Of a DNA stretch of 64,000 bases, positions 25,020 through 37,600 are shown piece after piece (the first letter of the stretch is position 1; every line of letters starts with the position of its first letter). The position numbers were made by a program, and so were the translations under genes. Under the pieces are notes generated by a model. That model worked only from the letters and a program-made list of their open reading frames with translations, did no database searches and was not told the DNA's origin. This DNA comes from Chlorella sorokiniana (Eukaryota > Chlorophyta > Trebouxiophyceae > Chlorellales > Chlorellaceae): positions 1,178,001 to 1,242,000 of the forward strand of contig CP084613.1 of the NCBI GenBank assembly GCA_025917655.1, given 5' to 3'.

Positions 25020-28000
25020 ATGCAGGTGTCGTTGTTCACCCTAGAGGGAACGCAGGTGGTCACCGGGCTGGTGCCCCTGCCTCAGCTGCTGAACGTCGAT
25101 GAATACAACCCCAACACCCTCCTGGAGACATACAAGCCGCGCATTCAATTGAAGCAGAGGTGCGATGGATGCTGCCGCCCTCGTTCAGCGCTGCCACCTG
25201 GGCGGTGTCTGACCAAACATGCGCTGCAAACTTCTCAACCAATTTACCTGCAGCGGCAAGGCCCCCAACCCCGCCCTTGAGGACTGGCTATATATCTTCC
25301 GCGACAGCATCGGCTCCTTTCGTCGAACAGCCGAGGCAGACCCTTCGCGGCCGGAGGAGGAGCGCTTGCACGGCGCCGAGCAGTTTGCCAGCACCTACCT
25401 CGCTGTTCTGGCTGATGTCGAGCGACAGGCACGCAGCGACGGCCACGGAAGCGGCACCAGCAACGCTAGCGTGGGCTGCCTGGAGCTCTGTCGCCTGCGT
25501 GAGCAGGCGCTGCAGGCCGCCGGCTTCACCGACATCTTCCTCCCCATCAAGCGGCGAGAGAATGATGCGGCGCTGGCCCTCCTGCCCGACGTGTGCGCCG
25601 AAGTAGACCAGCATACAGACAAGGTGCAGCGCTCGTCAGGGAGCCGCGACGCTCCCAGCTCGGACTGTTCCGTGTGCCTTTCAAACACGCCCACGCTTCT
25701 CATGTCGCCCTTGCAGCTCACCTTCTCACCCGCTCACCCTGCCTGCAGCGGCAGCAGTGGGAGGCTGTGCTGCGGGGCGTGTTTGCAGGCAACATCTTCG
25801 ACCTGGGCTGCAAGGCCACGACTGAGGCATACCATGAGGTGAAGCTGCATGCCGTGCTTGCAACTCGCTGCTCCGGGCCCTGCGGCACGCAGCCGGATGC
25901 GAGACGGGCCACACGCGTGCTCCGCCTGCAGGGCGGCATCGGCTTCCACGCCACCCGCGACAAGCTGCTGCCCCGACCCTGGGTGGTGGACCAGCTGGAC
26001 ACGCTGCTGGACCGCCTGTGCAGGTGCGCTGCTGCCGGTGCAAGCGCTGCTGCACTTGCTTGCCTTTGTACAGGAAGAGGGGTGGTTGCAGTATGTACAC
26101 AGCCCAACGGCGGGGCACGACGTGGGTATGAGGACAAGGTTTGAACATAAGTGAATGGCGCATACAGCAAAAGCACGTGTCATTTCAGAAAGAGATAGTT
26201 TAAAGTTGGGTAGGATGAAAACACAATGCTGCAGTACCGTCGTGCACTCACCCTGCCCCCAAACAAGGGTACAACACGCGTGGGAAACCGGCGCATAATG
26301 TGCGTCAGGACATACGCAAATGAAAGTCGTCTCAAGCATGCACACAGGCAATGAAAGCCCATGTGCTGTCTAGTTTATTTGCACATGTGTACCGTAATGG
26401 CCATGGCTGTTGGTCTGGTGACGTTGCGGGCAGTTTGGCCCTGCAACACTGCTGCACCGAGCAGAGTGGCCTTCAACGTTTTGCGATACCTCGGCCCTTG
26501 ATACCTGTCGTTTGCTGCTGAGGGCTGCGTGGCATGCGGCTACGGGCGCTGTCCAGCGACAGGCGGAGCGCGCCAGCACCTTGCTCGCTGCTGCCGCTGC
26601 CAACCAGGCTGCCGCTGCGCCCGAGCCAGCTGGGCATGATGGGCAGGCTGGCGGAGCCTGTTAGGGGCTCGCCTCGGGCCAGTGCCTGGGACAGCTCATA
26701 GAGCGATCCCTGCACGGAGCATGAATAAGGCTTGTCTGAAGGACAATGACCGCGACAGTGCAGATTTCCCTGGTCCTGATCCCGGGCTGGGAGACAACCT
26801 CCAGCCGCCAGCCCGCGCGTGCGCGCGCGCCGCCCCCCCCCAACCCCCAACCCACACCCGCGCACCTCCAGCTCCTGCTTGGCCAGGTGCTGCCGCGCGC
26901 GCTCCAATTCGTAGCCCAGCTGCCCCGCGAAGCATGCCAGGCGGCACCGGTCCTCAGGGCTGGCTGGCTGGGACAGCATGAAGGTGCAGCTGCCCTGGCT
27001 GGGGATGCACCGCATGCCAGCGGCATTGTCAGCTGGGCGGCGCTGTGGGTGGGTGTCGAGTCCGCCAGCCTCTGCAAAACCTGGGGAGCTTGCGGCTGCG
27101 TAGCAGGCAGCGGGGGCGTCTCCGGACCAGCGCTGAGCTGTGTGCGTCTCTCGACGAGGTGAGGGGGAGCCGAAGAGCGGGCAAGGCGCTGGGCGGCCGA
27201 GGCCTGCCCTGCCTCCGCCTGTGCCTCGCCATCTCCCCCATCCTGCCCCTCAGCCAGCTCCACATCCATGGACAGCAGGCCTGGCACACGGGTACGCACA
27301 TATGCTGCTGTGTTTGTTGGAAGCGTGCCGCCCTGTGCCAGCGCCGCCGCGGCGGCGGCCGCGGCACAGACCCCACGGTCCTGCTGGCTAAGCTCTCCAG
27401 ACAATTCACGCCACAACTGGGCAGCGCAATCTCCCTGCAATCGTGCTGAAAGGGCTGGGTTTCAGAGCGGCAAGGACCGGTGCTGCTGCAAGTCACAAGC
27501 AATGCAGCAGCTCTTGGCAACCAATTGCTTGCCCAGCATCTGTTGTTTTGGCGCCCCCAGCGTGCTTGCCTCCGAGTCTGAGCTGTCTTGCTCGGCCCCC
27601 CGTGCGTCCAAGGCGCCTGCTCCTCTCTCGTTAGCGGGCGGGTCCTGCTTGCGCCCTCTGCTTCATGCTGCACGGGCTGATGAGCCTCGTTGGCAAAGGG
27701 GGAGGGGGAGGAGGGGTGGGTTGGCTCCAGGTTCACACTGGTCGTGCTTTGAATTTTGGATTGGGCTTCCATGGTTGCATGATAGACTGTGCAACACCAA
27801 GAGTGACCTGCAGAGGCACGAATTGCCGTGGCTCTCTGACTTGCTACGCTGGCGCTACACCAGGACCGTCATGGTATTGATCACCTTTGCCCCCACATGC
27901 CGCAGCCACACATACATGCGAGCAGTCCTGTTCGTGGACAACAGCGGCGCTGACATCATACTAGGTGTCTAGAGCTGCCGCTCAGCACTTTCCCTGAGCA

Positions 28001-28828
28001 GCGAGGTGGTTGTGAACGGGTGGTGGGGGTAGTCGCGGCGCAGGCTCACCGGCTGCCTGAGCAACCTGTGATGCAGGTATGCTGCCCTTTGCCAGGGAAC
28101 TGCTGCGGCAGGGCACCACCGTCATCATTGCAGCCAACTCTCTGCCCTCGATTAACGACATCACCGCAGCTGAGTTGGAGGCGCTGCTGCCGCGGGTACG
28201 TGGTGCACACCCTCCGCCAGAGGGCAGCATGCGTGCCTCTACCCCTGGCTCATCAACCTGGCTGTCTGCACGTCACTCCCCGCAGATCTGTGCAGCTGAT
28301 CCAGTGCTGTGCAAGGGCATCTCAACGCGGCAGCTGCAGGTGGTGGCCAGCGGCTCGGGGCTGCCAGTGATCGACCTGTCCAAGGTAAGAACTCCGCCAT
28401 GCAAGCGCCGGTTCAGAGGGTCGGGGTGCCTGCCCACCTTCCTCCACGCGCAACTTAGTGGCGCCTCACGATATGATCCATGCCATGGATAGCTTTGCAA
28501 CTTCCATGCCCTGCTGCTAATGCCTGCCTGCAGGTCAGCATTGAGCTGGCGGAGGCTGCAGCAGGGGCAGACTTGGTTGTGCTGGAGGGGATGGGCAGGT
28601 CGATCGAGACCAACCTGCGTGCCCGCTTCAGGTGCGAGGCCGACCAGACTCAAACCAGTGCTGCGGTGCAGTGCCAGTGTCACCCACGTGTTGTCCCCCC
28701 CCCCCCCCCCCCCCCCACACACACACAGCTGCGACTCGCTCAACATCGGCATGATCAAGCATCCAGAGGTCGCCCAGGCGCTGGGCGGCAGGCTGTATGA
28801 TTGCGTGTGCCAGTTCAGACGTGCATGA
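25020..28828 (+). CDS. DUF89 4'-phosphopantetheine phosphatase (plant PANK2 C-terminal/At2g17340 type)
   Basis: Family members dephosphorylate 4'-phosphopantetheine, especially damaged forms, and so guard the CoA pathway. Exon 1 encodes MQVSLFTLEGTQVVTGLVPL. In order follow LYIFRDSIGSFRRTAEADP, LCRLREQALQAAGFTDIF, VLRGVFAGNIFDLG, LPRPWVVDQLD, then RAVLFVDNSGADIILG (metal-site Asp-Asn), MLPFARELLRQGTTVIIAAN, LPSINDITAAEL, ASGSGLPVIDLSK, ADLVVLEGMGRSIETNL, SCDSLNIGMIKHPEVAQALG and GRLYDCVCQF. The stop is TGA at 28826-28828. All key Asp, Asn and Gly blocks are present. The intron from 26024 to 27905 is about 1.9 kb (phase 2, join LCSHTYMRAVLF) and encloses a minus-strand gene. Other introns are short. 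Start at 25020 is the first ATG in frame. Confidence 0.9.
26473..27446 (-). CDS. Unrecognised gene nested antisense in the DUF89 gene intron
   Basis: Coding-like exons lie on the minus strand wholly inside the 26024-27905 intron. The best supported are a last exon of about 78 codons beginning GSLYELSQALARGEPLTGSA and ending in KGRGIAKR, and the exon before it with CRLACFAGQLGYELERARQH followed by LAKQELE. They join in phase (donor gtgcgcg, acceptor ccgtgcag) to give a continuous helix. A further upstream exon reads QGDCAAQLWRELSGELSQQD and VPGLLSMDVELAEGQDGGD, with Ala- and Pro-rich stretches. Third-position GC bias supports coding on this strand. The 5' exon and start codon are not resolved (a frame with ATG at 27772 is possible). 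No known domain is recognised; the C-terminal part is helical with a Ser/Gly-rich tail. Confidence 0.5.
26812..26860. repeat. GC dinucleotide and C-rich simple repeat
   Basis: A (CG)n run followed by C9 and CCCCCAA units, between two exons of the nested minus-strand gene. Confidence 0.7.
28695..28728. repeat. C22 followed by (AC)6, polypyrimidine tract of a DUF89 intron
   Basis: Twenty-two C residues and then six AC units lead straight into the acceptor cacacag of the last exon. It is an extreme form of the C-rich acceptor tracts in this genome and probably length-variable. Confidence 0.85.
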
Positions 28829-29108
28829 AGCAAGAGAAAGCCTTGCCGCACGGTTTGACTCTGTCACAGCACTATTCAACATGGAGAAACCTGCTACCAG
28901 CTTTTTCATGGTTGTTAAGAAAGGACGTAAACAGGTAGAACCAAAAGTAGATCAGATATTCTCAGGTGAACAAGGTAAGACAGGAAGGCTCACTGGTATT
29001 GAAGGGCGGTGTGGAGGCGATCCCAGCCTGACCCGCTGGGCTGAATGCTAGTCGAGGCTGGCTTGGCAGAACGAGGCTGCCTGGGCTGGCGCTGGGGCGC
29101 TTGCTTCT

Positions 29109-32100
29109 TCATGCCTGACGCCTCTGCAGTCGGGCGCGTGCAAGATGCTCAGCATGCCTCTGCTGCTGCGCCTTCTGCTCCACCTCAGCCACGCGCTTCA
29201 GCGCTCGGCGACGAGGCTGCTGCTCTGCCTGCTTGTTCACCGCGTCATCAAAGACTGGGGGCTGCTTGCCATTTACGGCACTGCCGCTAGGCTTCTGGAC
29301 CTCCAAACTGCTCAAGGTCCTGTCGGTACTGGCTGCACTGGGCCCTGCCGCAGATGCGAGTGCAGCCTCAGATGCTGCAGCGAGGGCTTTCTTGGCTCGC
29401 CGCGCCTGCCGCCTCTCCTCCGCCCGCAGCTGCTCGTCTTCGGCGCGCTGCCGCCGGTCCTCGGCACGCTGATCCCTGCGCTGCTCCTCCAGCAGCTGCA
29501 GCTCCTCGTCAAAGCAGTGCAGGATGCTCTCGTGCTCCCGCCGGGCAGGCTGCAGGCAGGGAAGCAGCATCACCGGCAAGTGCATGCACCAACCTAGGGG
29601 CTTGAACCTGCGCTGCGACGCACGGCCGAGGGTTCAACCCCGAGCGTGAACACAGCATGGCACAGCATTCCCGTCCGTCCCGCGCAGCGCACCAGCTCGG
29701 CGATGTCCACCCCGCGCTTGCTGAGCCGCGTCAGGCGCTGCAGGCCCTTGTCCAGCAGGCTGCAGATGTGCTCAGCCTGGGCTTGGACCTGCGCTCACAT
29801 GGAGGAGTGGCGGTTGTGTCGACTGGTGCGGTATAGTGCGAGATGGGATAGTGTGCGATGGGGGTGGGCTTGGGTGGGGACGGGGGGCAGGGGGTCACGC
29901 AGCGGTCTGCGGATTCGAGACAGCAGCCTGCAAGCATCTGGAGGCCTGGTCTCGTTGGGCGGTCTGCAGCCGCCCTTGACCGCACCTTGTCCCTGAGGGG
30001 GAAGACCTCGGGGTCGAACCGGTAGCTGAGCCACAGCCAGAGCATGGCCACCTGGTGGGCGGCCTCAAGGTGGCGCAGCTCGTCGGTGCTGGTGGGCACG
30101 CGGCGCGGCAGCGCAATGTCCAGCGTGACGGGCAGGCCCTTGCTGCAAAGGGGAGAGGAAGGAGCGGGCCTGGCAGGGTTGCAGGGGATGGCACAGCAGG
30201 GTGGCACCAAGAGCGCACTCGCAGCAAGAACAACGGCAAAACACAGCATGTTACGGGTGCGCGACACACGGGCGCGGCCAACCGCAGAATGCACAACGCG
30301 TCCCCCCTTTTGCATACGCCCACCGGCCCCGCACCTGTACTTGGTTGCAAAGTGGAGCAGCGCGGCGGCAAGGCGCAAGTCTGATGCGGATGCGGGGGCC
30401 ATGCAGAATGTGAACATGTCCCGCACAGACAGCCCAAGCTGCGGGGGAAACCAGTCGAAACAGCCTCAGCTCAGGGGTGGACCCAGCGACGCCAGCTGCC
30501 TCAGCCAGCACCCCTGCTTGGCAAGCGCTGCTCGGCTGCAGACGCGGCCCCCGCGCAGCAGCCCCACCTCTCCCAGCAGCTGCGCCGCCGCCACCACGCT
30601 CTGCTGGCGGCAGAAGAAGTAGCTCGAGTCCAGCAGCGCCTCCCGCTCAAAGGCGGTCAGCAAGGAGCTGCGGGGCACAGGGCACAGCGTCTGCTGTGAG
30701 CTCATGCGGTTGCGGTGATGCGGCTGCGGTGGAATGACACCGAGGACATAGAAGCCCAGAACATTGACAGCGTGGCAACCATGCAGCTTGCAAGCTACCG
30801 CCTGTTCCGCCTTGCTTGCTGCTCGCTGGCGGTGCTGGGCAGCACCAGCACACACAATGCTCAGCACAGCCGCACTTGCCTGTACGGCTCGTCGGGCGCT
30901 GTCCCGCAAACACCTCAAAGTGTTCAAACTCGGGGGAAGAGGCCGGCCTTTGGCGTGACCAGCTGTTCCAGCGGCGCCTGAGGAGCGGCGGGAGAGCAAC
31001 GCAACAGCGGCACGTCGGCAGGCATGCTGGTGCTGGTTCTCACTCACTGCAGCGCAGGGCGCTGAGCGGCCGGGTGGGTAGCACACCGCAGGCAAGCTCA
31101 CACTGATGGCCTCCTGCAGGCGCGGCACATCGCTGGGGGACAGGCAGGTGGCGAGCCCCTTGTTCCACTGGCTGCTGCGCCGCCCCGCTCGCCCGCAATC
31201 TGCTTGAGCATGCTGACGCTGACAGGAAGGCGCTTGCCAGTGCCTGCACAGCAAAACGGCCCGTGAAGACGAGGAAAATAACTGAAGGAAGAGGGTGGTG
31301 CAAAAGGGAGGGGTTGGCAGCATGCCTTGGCCATGCAGGCATGTCCAGCGAGCGCTGCACCGCCAGCCAGCGGCGCCGCACCATCGTTCTTCGCAATTGA
31401 GTGGAAGATGATGCGACGGATGTTGAGGTTAAGGCCCATGCCCACCGCGTCGCTGGCCACCAACACGCGGTACGCATTGTCTGCAGGGCGGCACATGGCG
31501 GTACAGGCGTGTGAAGTCGGCGGGATATGACAGCTGCACGGTGAGTCAGGCTCTGCGCAAGTAGCCAAGTCCAAGATGGCCCACCCCAGGCAAGGCTGAC
31601 AGCAGCCCAGGTCTTTCCACAAGCGCAGAGTACCAAGCGCCCCATGGTGCCACCCACCTGGCTCGTTGAACAGCTTGGCCTGCTGGCGGCGCGTCTCCGG
31701 CGGCAGGGCGCCGTACACGACGCAGGCGCGGTGCTTGGTCTCCTGCTCGATAACCTGCTTGATGGCGTAGATGTCCCGCCGGCTGAAGGCCACCACGCAG
31801 TCGCCCGGCTGCACGTCGCCGTACCCCCCCGCCAGGCCCTCAGGCTCCACCTGCAGCGGGCATCGGCGGAGGGGCAGGGGCACAGAAAAATGTGCGTGCA
31901 TGCGACGGCGGGTCGCGTGGCTGGCCCTCAACCTCTGAATCACACCTCAAAGCCTGACGCCCCAGCCGAGCACAGGGCAGCATGGGCCTCCACCCATCGC
32001 GCGGGCAGCGCAGGCCTCCATCACAGCGCAAGCGCGTGCGCGAGTGCCCCCTGCCGCTGCCGACCGCCCCCTTCTTTTGCAGCCTCCCACCTCGAGTGCC

Positions 32101-34246
32101 GTGAAGCGGTCATAGTTGTGCACCTGCAGCGGCTCCCCCATCTCCTCACAGATGCGCCGCACGAGGGGCAGCGCTGCGTGGGAAGGGGGCGTGGAGCGCC
32201 GTGGGCACCTCTGCCGGAACGTGGCAGCAGAGCTTGTCCAGCCCATGCCGTAGCGGCACAACCCGCGCCCTCATCCCCAAACTCTCCGTACCATCCTGCC
32301 GGTGGCACCCGCCGCTGCGCGGCCACAGCTGCTCCTTGGCTCCACCCCGCTCTCGCATCTGCCCAGCCCGCCCACCTGAGCCGTCGCCGCACAGGTGGAC
32401 CTCGTTGGCGGGGACCCCCATGAGGGCGCGGGTCCAGGCCCAGCCCCGCGCCTCGTCCCCAATCATCTGGATCTCGTCAATCACCGCCACATCCACCCGC
32501 CGCTGCATGGCCACCATCTCCACCGTGCACGACGTGTGCTCCGCGCCTGGCACCTCCCGCCGCTCCTGGCCTGCGCAACGGCGCCGTGCACGGGGGCGCG
32601 ACGTGACAGCGTGGGCGGCGTCGACGGCGTGTGGACAAGCATGCCGAGCACCCAAACTCTTGCAACCAGCCCTGGCGTGGCATGCGTGCTGCCGCTGCAG
32701 ACCAGGCAGAGGCAGGCGCCGCCCGGCGTTGCGCACCCGTGACCAGGTTGCAGTACAGGCCGTCGGCGTTGCAGGCGTCGTAAACCTCCATGGCCAGCAG
32801 GCGCAGCGGGCCGCAGTACACGCCCGAGGGGGCGGCGCGCACGCGTGCAGCGCATTGTACGTCTTGCCGCTGTTGGTGGGGCCCGCATGATACACGATAC
32901 TGCGAGTGGAAGTCACGGCGGGAAGGCAGGGGTGTGGTGTGGTGTGGTGTATGTGCATGTGGTGTGTGTGTTTAAAAAGGGGAGGGCCAAGGGCGGCGGC
33001 GGCGGCTAGCGGATAAGGCAGACACGTTCCTCCTGCTCAACAGGACGCCTTCCAGGCTTCAGGTCCCCGCTGTTCACAAAGGATCAACATGCAAACGCAG
33101 CACCGCCCCGCGCGGATGCTCACCGCCGCTGCAGTGCGCGCGCCATTGGGAACCACTGGTGCGGGTTGCGCAGGTCCACGCTGTGCACCATGTCCCTGGA
33201 GAGGAGTGGAGGGGTTGTGGGTGTGAGTGTGGGTGGGTGTGAGGCGCAAATGTGTATGTGTGTGTTGGGGTGAGAGGGGTGGTGGGGGGTGGTGGGGGGG
33301 CGTTCGGACGCTGGCAGTGCGCTTCAAGGACGGGCAGCCGCAGGCCTTGCACCCACCAGGCAGCAGCACGATTTCTCCCCGCTGGCCGCACCTGTAGGCC
33401 TTGATGTCGTCGACGTACCGCTCCAGCACAAACTGGGCAAAGTAGGGGAAGAGGGCCTGCTGCGCAGCGTCGCCCGGGCGCAGCGCACACAGCGCACCCC
33501 CCAGCTCTGCGTCCATCCCCGCCAGGAGGAAGTGCTTAAACTGGGCCACTGCCTCCACGTACAGCTGCAGTGGAAGTTGAATGCAAGAGGGTTGTGATGG
33601 GGCGGAAAAGTGCTCGGTGCCTCATCAGCCAGCGCTGAGATGCTGGTAAACCTCCTAAATACGAAAAGGTAACAACAAATGGTATCTGGAGGCTGGAAAC
33701 CTCTTGGTTTTGACGCACACACCTTGCTGTTCACGTAGAGCGCCAGAGCTTGGTCCTTCACCGCGCCCGACCGCTGGAAGTCGCGCAGCAGCGCATCAAA
33801 CCGCGCGCGGTCGCCGCTGCCTAGCTGCAGGGGCGTATCCGAGCAATGGCTCTGCGCTGCAGCTGCGCGCTGCTTGACTGCCTCATATGGGGGAAGGCCT
33901 GGCTCCGGATCATTCGAGGAGACCTGTGCACAGAAAGTTGTTTGACGAAGGCAGGCAGTGCTGCTGGTTGGATTGACATTCGGATGCATCAGTAGTAGCA
34001 CACCCAGCTGCATGTAGCACCTTCCGCACTTACGTTCTGCATAGCAGCTGTGTTGAGATGGCGCAGCAGTGGGGAATCGTAGCGCCACAGGCGTGCTGCA
34101 GTGGTAGCGGGCAGCGCCAAGCTGCCGCCACTGCCGCCGACGTCGTCCGCCGGTTGCATGCAATGCGCCAGGCCATTGGTCAACCTCGATAGCTGCAACT
34201 GTCTAAAATGCTTGCTAGTGGCGCGCCTGAGCAGAGCCAAGCTCAT
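29109..34246 (-). CDS. SUPV3L1: SUV3-type DExH ATP-dependent RNA helicase, mitochondrial
   Basis: Start ATG 34244-34246 with an Arg-rich mitochondrial presequence ([20 protein letters not shown]). The N-domain shows [20 protein letters not shown] and [17 protein letters not shown]. The helicase core has [14 protein letters not shown] (Walker A), [20 protein letters not shown] (Ia), [20 protein letters not shown] (DEIQ box), EVHLCGDGS, then [60 protein letters not shown] and motif VI. The SUV3 C-terminal region reads [20 protein letters not shown] and [15 protein letters not shown] basic coiled-coil tail of about 150 residues follows. Two one-base frame breaks occur, near 31192 (inside motif VI, IAGRAGR) and near 32841 (between YNALHA and AAPSGVYC). 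SUV3 unwinds RNA for the organelle degradosome. It is divergent from REV1. Confidence 0.93.
32931..32972. repeat. GTGTG-type simple repeat in a SUV3 intron
   Basis: Imperfect repeats of GTGTG and GGTGT on the plus strand just upstream (in transcript terms) of the exon carrying Walker A. Confidence 0.75.
33190..33302. repeat. G/T-rich simple repeat in a SUV3 intron
   Basis: Long plus-strand run of GTGTG, GGGTGG and GGTGGGGGG units, which forms the C/A-rich polypyrimidine tract of a minus-strand acceptor. Confidence 0.75.
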
Positions 34247-34637
34247 GGTTCGCCCAAAGCGGCCGGCGCCTGACCTGCTTCAGGGATGCGAAAAAGTAGC
34301 AGACACCTGCTCGATTGAATTGAAATACAGCCCGTCCATAGAAGCGGAGGGGGTCACAGAGGAGGGTGAGCACTACAACTGCGCAGGACAGGCTTTGTTG
34401 ATGTTGCTGCCGCGATTGAGAACTACGGTGCGTTTAACCTGTTATACCCCGACTTCACCGACTTCAACGCCGCTATGCCACAATCGAAACGATCTGTGCG
34501 TGTCTGGCCGGTCTGTTTTCGAGCCTTGGAGGCGGTTGACTAGGCTTAAAACGCCTGAAAGTTGCGACAGAGGAGCCCAGGCGTCTTGCCAGCATCCTTG
34601 CTGTTAGCACGGCACGCTGTGTCAGCGGCACCGCTCT
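34247..34637. promoter_or_regulatory. Divergent promoter region, SUV3 / REV1
   Basis: About 390 bases between the SUV3 start (34246) and the REV1 start (34638). A plus-strand ATG at 34245 overlaps the SUV3 start codon, but its frame lacks coding signature, so I treat the stretch as promoter and 5' UTR. Confidence 0.5.
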
Positions 34638-37600
34638 ATGGGACGGAATCCGATGGGGGCGCGCCTTCCGCCCTCGCTGCAGCAGGCAGCACCACGCATT
34701 TTGCCGGACGGCAGCGAGTCTGTGTATCATGGCGGATCTTTTGGGGCCTACATGGCCCACAAAAACCGCAAGCTGCAGGAACAGTTTGAGGAGCGGGCCG
34801 GCGGGCAGCGGCGGTCGCGCCTGTTTGAGGGTGTGAGCATCATGGTTGACGGCTTCACCACCCCCTCCCACCTGGAGCTGCGCGAGATCATGGCGCTGCA
34901 TGGGGGCCGCTTCGAAAACTACTACAGCCGCAGCACGGGTGCGCCGGAGCGGGGCTTGGGCTCCACCGGTTTGCTGGCAGTGCGTCCAGCCTAAGGAACC
35001 CTTCATGCCTCGTTTGCTGCCCCTCCTGCAGTCACCCACATCATATGCTCCAATCTGCCTGACGCCAAGATCAAGCAGCTGCAAAAGGCCAGGGACCCCA
35101 TCCCCATAGTGCGCCCAGAGTGGGTTGTTGACAGCATCCGGGCTGGGCGGCTCCTGCCGGTGAGCCTGCCATGTTCCTGCAGGATCCTGTCTGCAATGCC
35201 ATGCCTGGCAGACGCGCCAGCATTCCAAGAGGGGAGGATGACGGTGCGTTTTCGTTGTCGCTCTCCTGCTGCAGCTCGAGGATTACGCGCTGTGGCAGCT
35301 GCGGGACCTGCCAGGGCAGCAACATCTCAAGGCCTTTGTGCAAGTCAAGCCTGCCGAGCTGCTGCCTTCCGCCATCTTTGGCGAGCAGGCTGGCGCGTTG
35401 GGCGCCGCGCTGCAGGCGCCAGCCGGGCGGGAGGTAGCGACTTGGGTGGAAGCGGAGGCGTAGCTAGCACCCTGCCAAGCGCAGACGCCCTGCCGTCTTC
35501 CCGAAAGCTTTCAGCTTTGGCATGCAGACAGATCCTGATGCAGCCCAACAGCCCCCTTCACAGCAGGGTGTCTTCCCACAAACTGAACAGCGGCAGCAGC
35601 CCGCGCATGACTTCACCTTTGTGCTACCGCAGCAGCCAGGGCAGCCTCTGGCAGGCCTTGCCCAGCAGCAAGATGGCCCATCTCAGGCCATCAGGGCACC
35701 TGCACCCCCAGCGGCACCCGCAGAGCAGCATGCTGCGACAGGCCACGCCGCCGTAGATGACGCTCCCCCGCGCAGAGAGCTGTGAGGCTGCCATCAACAG
35801 CAGCTGCTGCCAGTGCGCCGCCTGCGCAAGCCTTTGGCAGCTATGACGCTGGGGAGATGCAGCGGGCGCAGCAGATTGCGGCGCGCATGCGCGCTGAATG
35901 CGACGTGCTCAAGTAGGCTGGCGTGCCATGCCTGCTTTCCTGCCCGCGTGCGTGATTTTGGCGGCTGCCTGAGCATTGGTTGGCATGCCTGTCCCGCTTT
36001 GTAGCGCTCATGGCTGGCACGCCTGTGCCCTCCCTTGCCTGCTGCCAGGGGCCCCCACGATCCTCCAACGAGGACCCGCGCTTCATGGAAACCTACTTCA
36101 AGGCCTCCCGCCTGCATTACATCGGTGGGAGACAGGAGGATGTGCTTTCCACCTCCGCCAGGAGGCCATCCTTGGCCTTCACAGGCTCTACAGTGCTTTA
36201 AGCAGAGGTTCCAGCGCGCGAGGGCAGCTGCTCTAACGCCGCCTCCTGTTCCTCCCGCCTGCAGGCACCTACAAGTCGCGCATCGAGGCACTGATGGCCT
36301 CCGCCGCAGGCAGCCAGGGCCCCGCGCCACTGCCTCCAGGACCCGGCTGCCCCCGTGCCGTCATGCACCTCGACATGGACTGCTTCTTTGCGGCGGTGGC
36401 CGAGGTGGAGAGCCCCATCTTCAAGGGCAAGCCACTGGTGAGCGCCTGCACTGGCAGGCATCCAGCAAGCCGCCTTGTGCTGGAGACAGCAGCCTCCTGC
36501 CCTCCCATCACCCTTCAACTCTTGGGTGGTTGCTGCCTGCCATGTCTCTTGCAGGCGGTGTGCCACTCGGCCAGCGCCACCGGCACTGGTGAAGTGTCCA
36601 CGGCCAATTACGAGGCGCGCAAGTACGGCGTGCGGTCTGGCATGATGATCAGGTGGGAGGGTGGGGGGTGGGGGGGGGGGGGGCGAGTTGGGTGCAGGTG
36701 CTGGACAAGTTACTGGCACTACATCACCGTCCTGCATTCGCAAGCGCCGCACCTCTTGCGGGTGCAGGCAAGCCATGGACCTGTGCCCCCAGCTCATCGT
36801 GGTGCCCTACTTGTTTGAGCAGTACGCCGCCGTCAGCGAGAAGGTGGGCGCCGCCTTCGCGTAACTTTGCTCCAGTCCCGTCGGAGCGGAACTTGCTCCT
36901 CACTCCTGCCAAGCATGAAACCACCCTGAAGCCCCCTTCCCGTCCTCTTCCCCCACAGGTGTACCGCATTTTGCTGCGCTGCACGTCCTGCGTGCAGGCG
37001 CTGAGCTGCGACGAAGCGTTCCTGGACATAACGGGTGGGCCACCTGTCGAGCCGCATGTTTGCAGCGTCGCAGGGCGCGCATGCAGCAGGCAGCTCACTG
37101 TACTTGCGCCACGCCCATGCAGGGCTGGGCGATCCGCTGCAACTTGCATCGGAAATCCGTGCAGAGATCGAGGCGGCCACCGGCTGCACAGGTGCGTGGT
37201 AGCCCCTCGTCTGCTGCGCTTTCTGCTGTTGTGGGCCCGGTTGCCTGCCTGCCCGCCTGCCAGTGATGCCTATGTTCCACCGCTGTGTGCAGCCAGCGCG
37301 GGGATTGGGCCAAACTTGCTGCTCGCTCGCATCGCCACCGAGCACGCCAAGCCCAACGGCCAGCGCCTGGTGACGCAGCAGGAGGCCGCTGCCTTCCTGC
37401 GCGGGCTGCCGGTGGACAGGCTGCCGGGCGTGGGCTGGTCCCACGGGCGCAGACTCGCCGAGCTGGGCATACAGACGGTGGCGGATGTGCAGGTGGGCGG
37501 CTGAGCGCGCCCACGGCTTTGGTGTGGTCAGCTGTGCAGGGCGGCATGCCGCGCATGGCTGCATGTCGTTGCTGCGACTCTGCAGTGCGTCTGCAATCAT

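Noticed and set aside
29600-29650. tRNA-like GGTTCAA boxes on both strands near the SUV3 tail exons
   Set aside because: The stems around the T-loop-like sequence do not pair (at most two base pairs) and no acceptor, D or anticodon arms can be drawn.
34101-34607. Plus-strand frame over the SUV3 start, with ATG at 34245
   Set aside because: It overlaps the SUV3 start codon and divergent promoter, lacks coding bias and does not join REV1 in phase.
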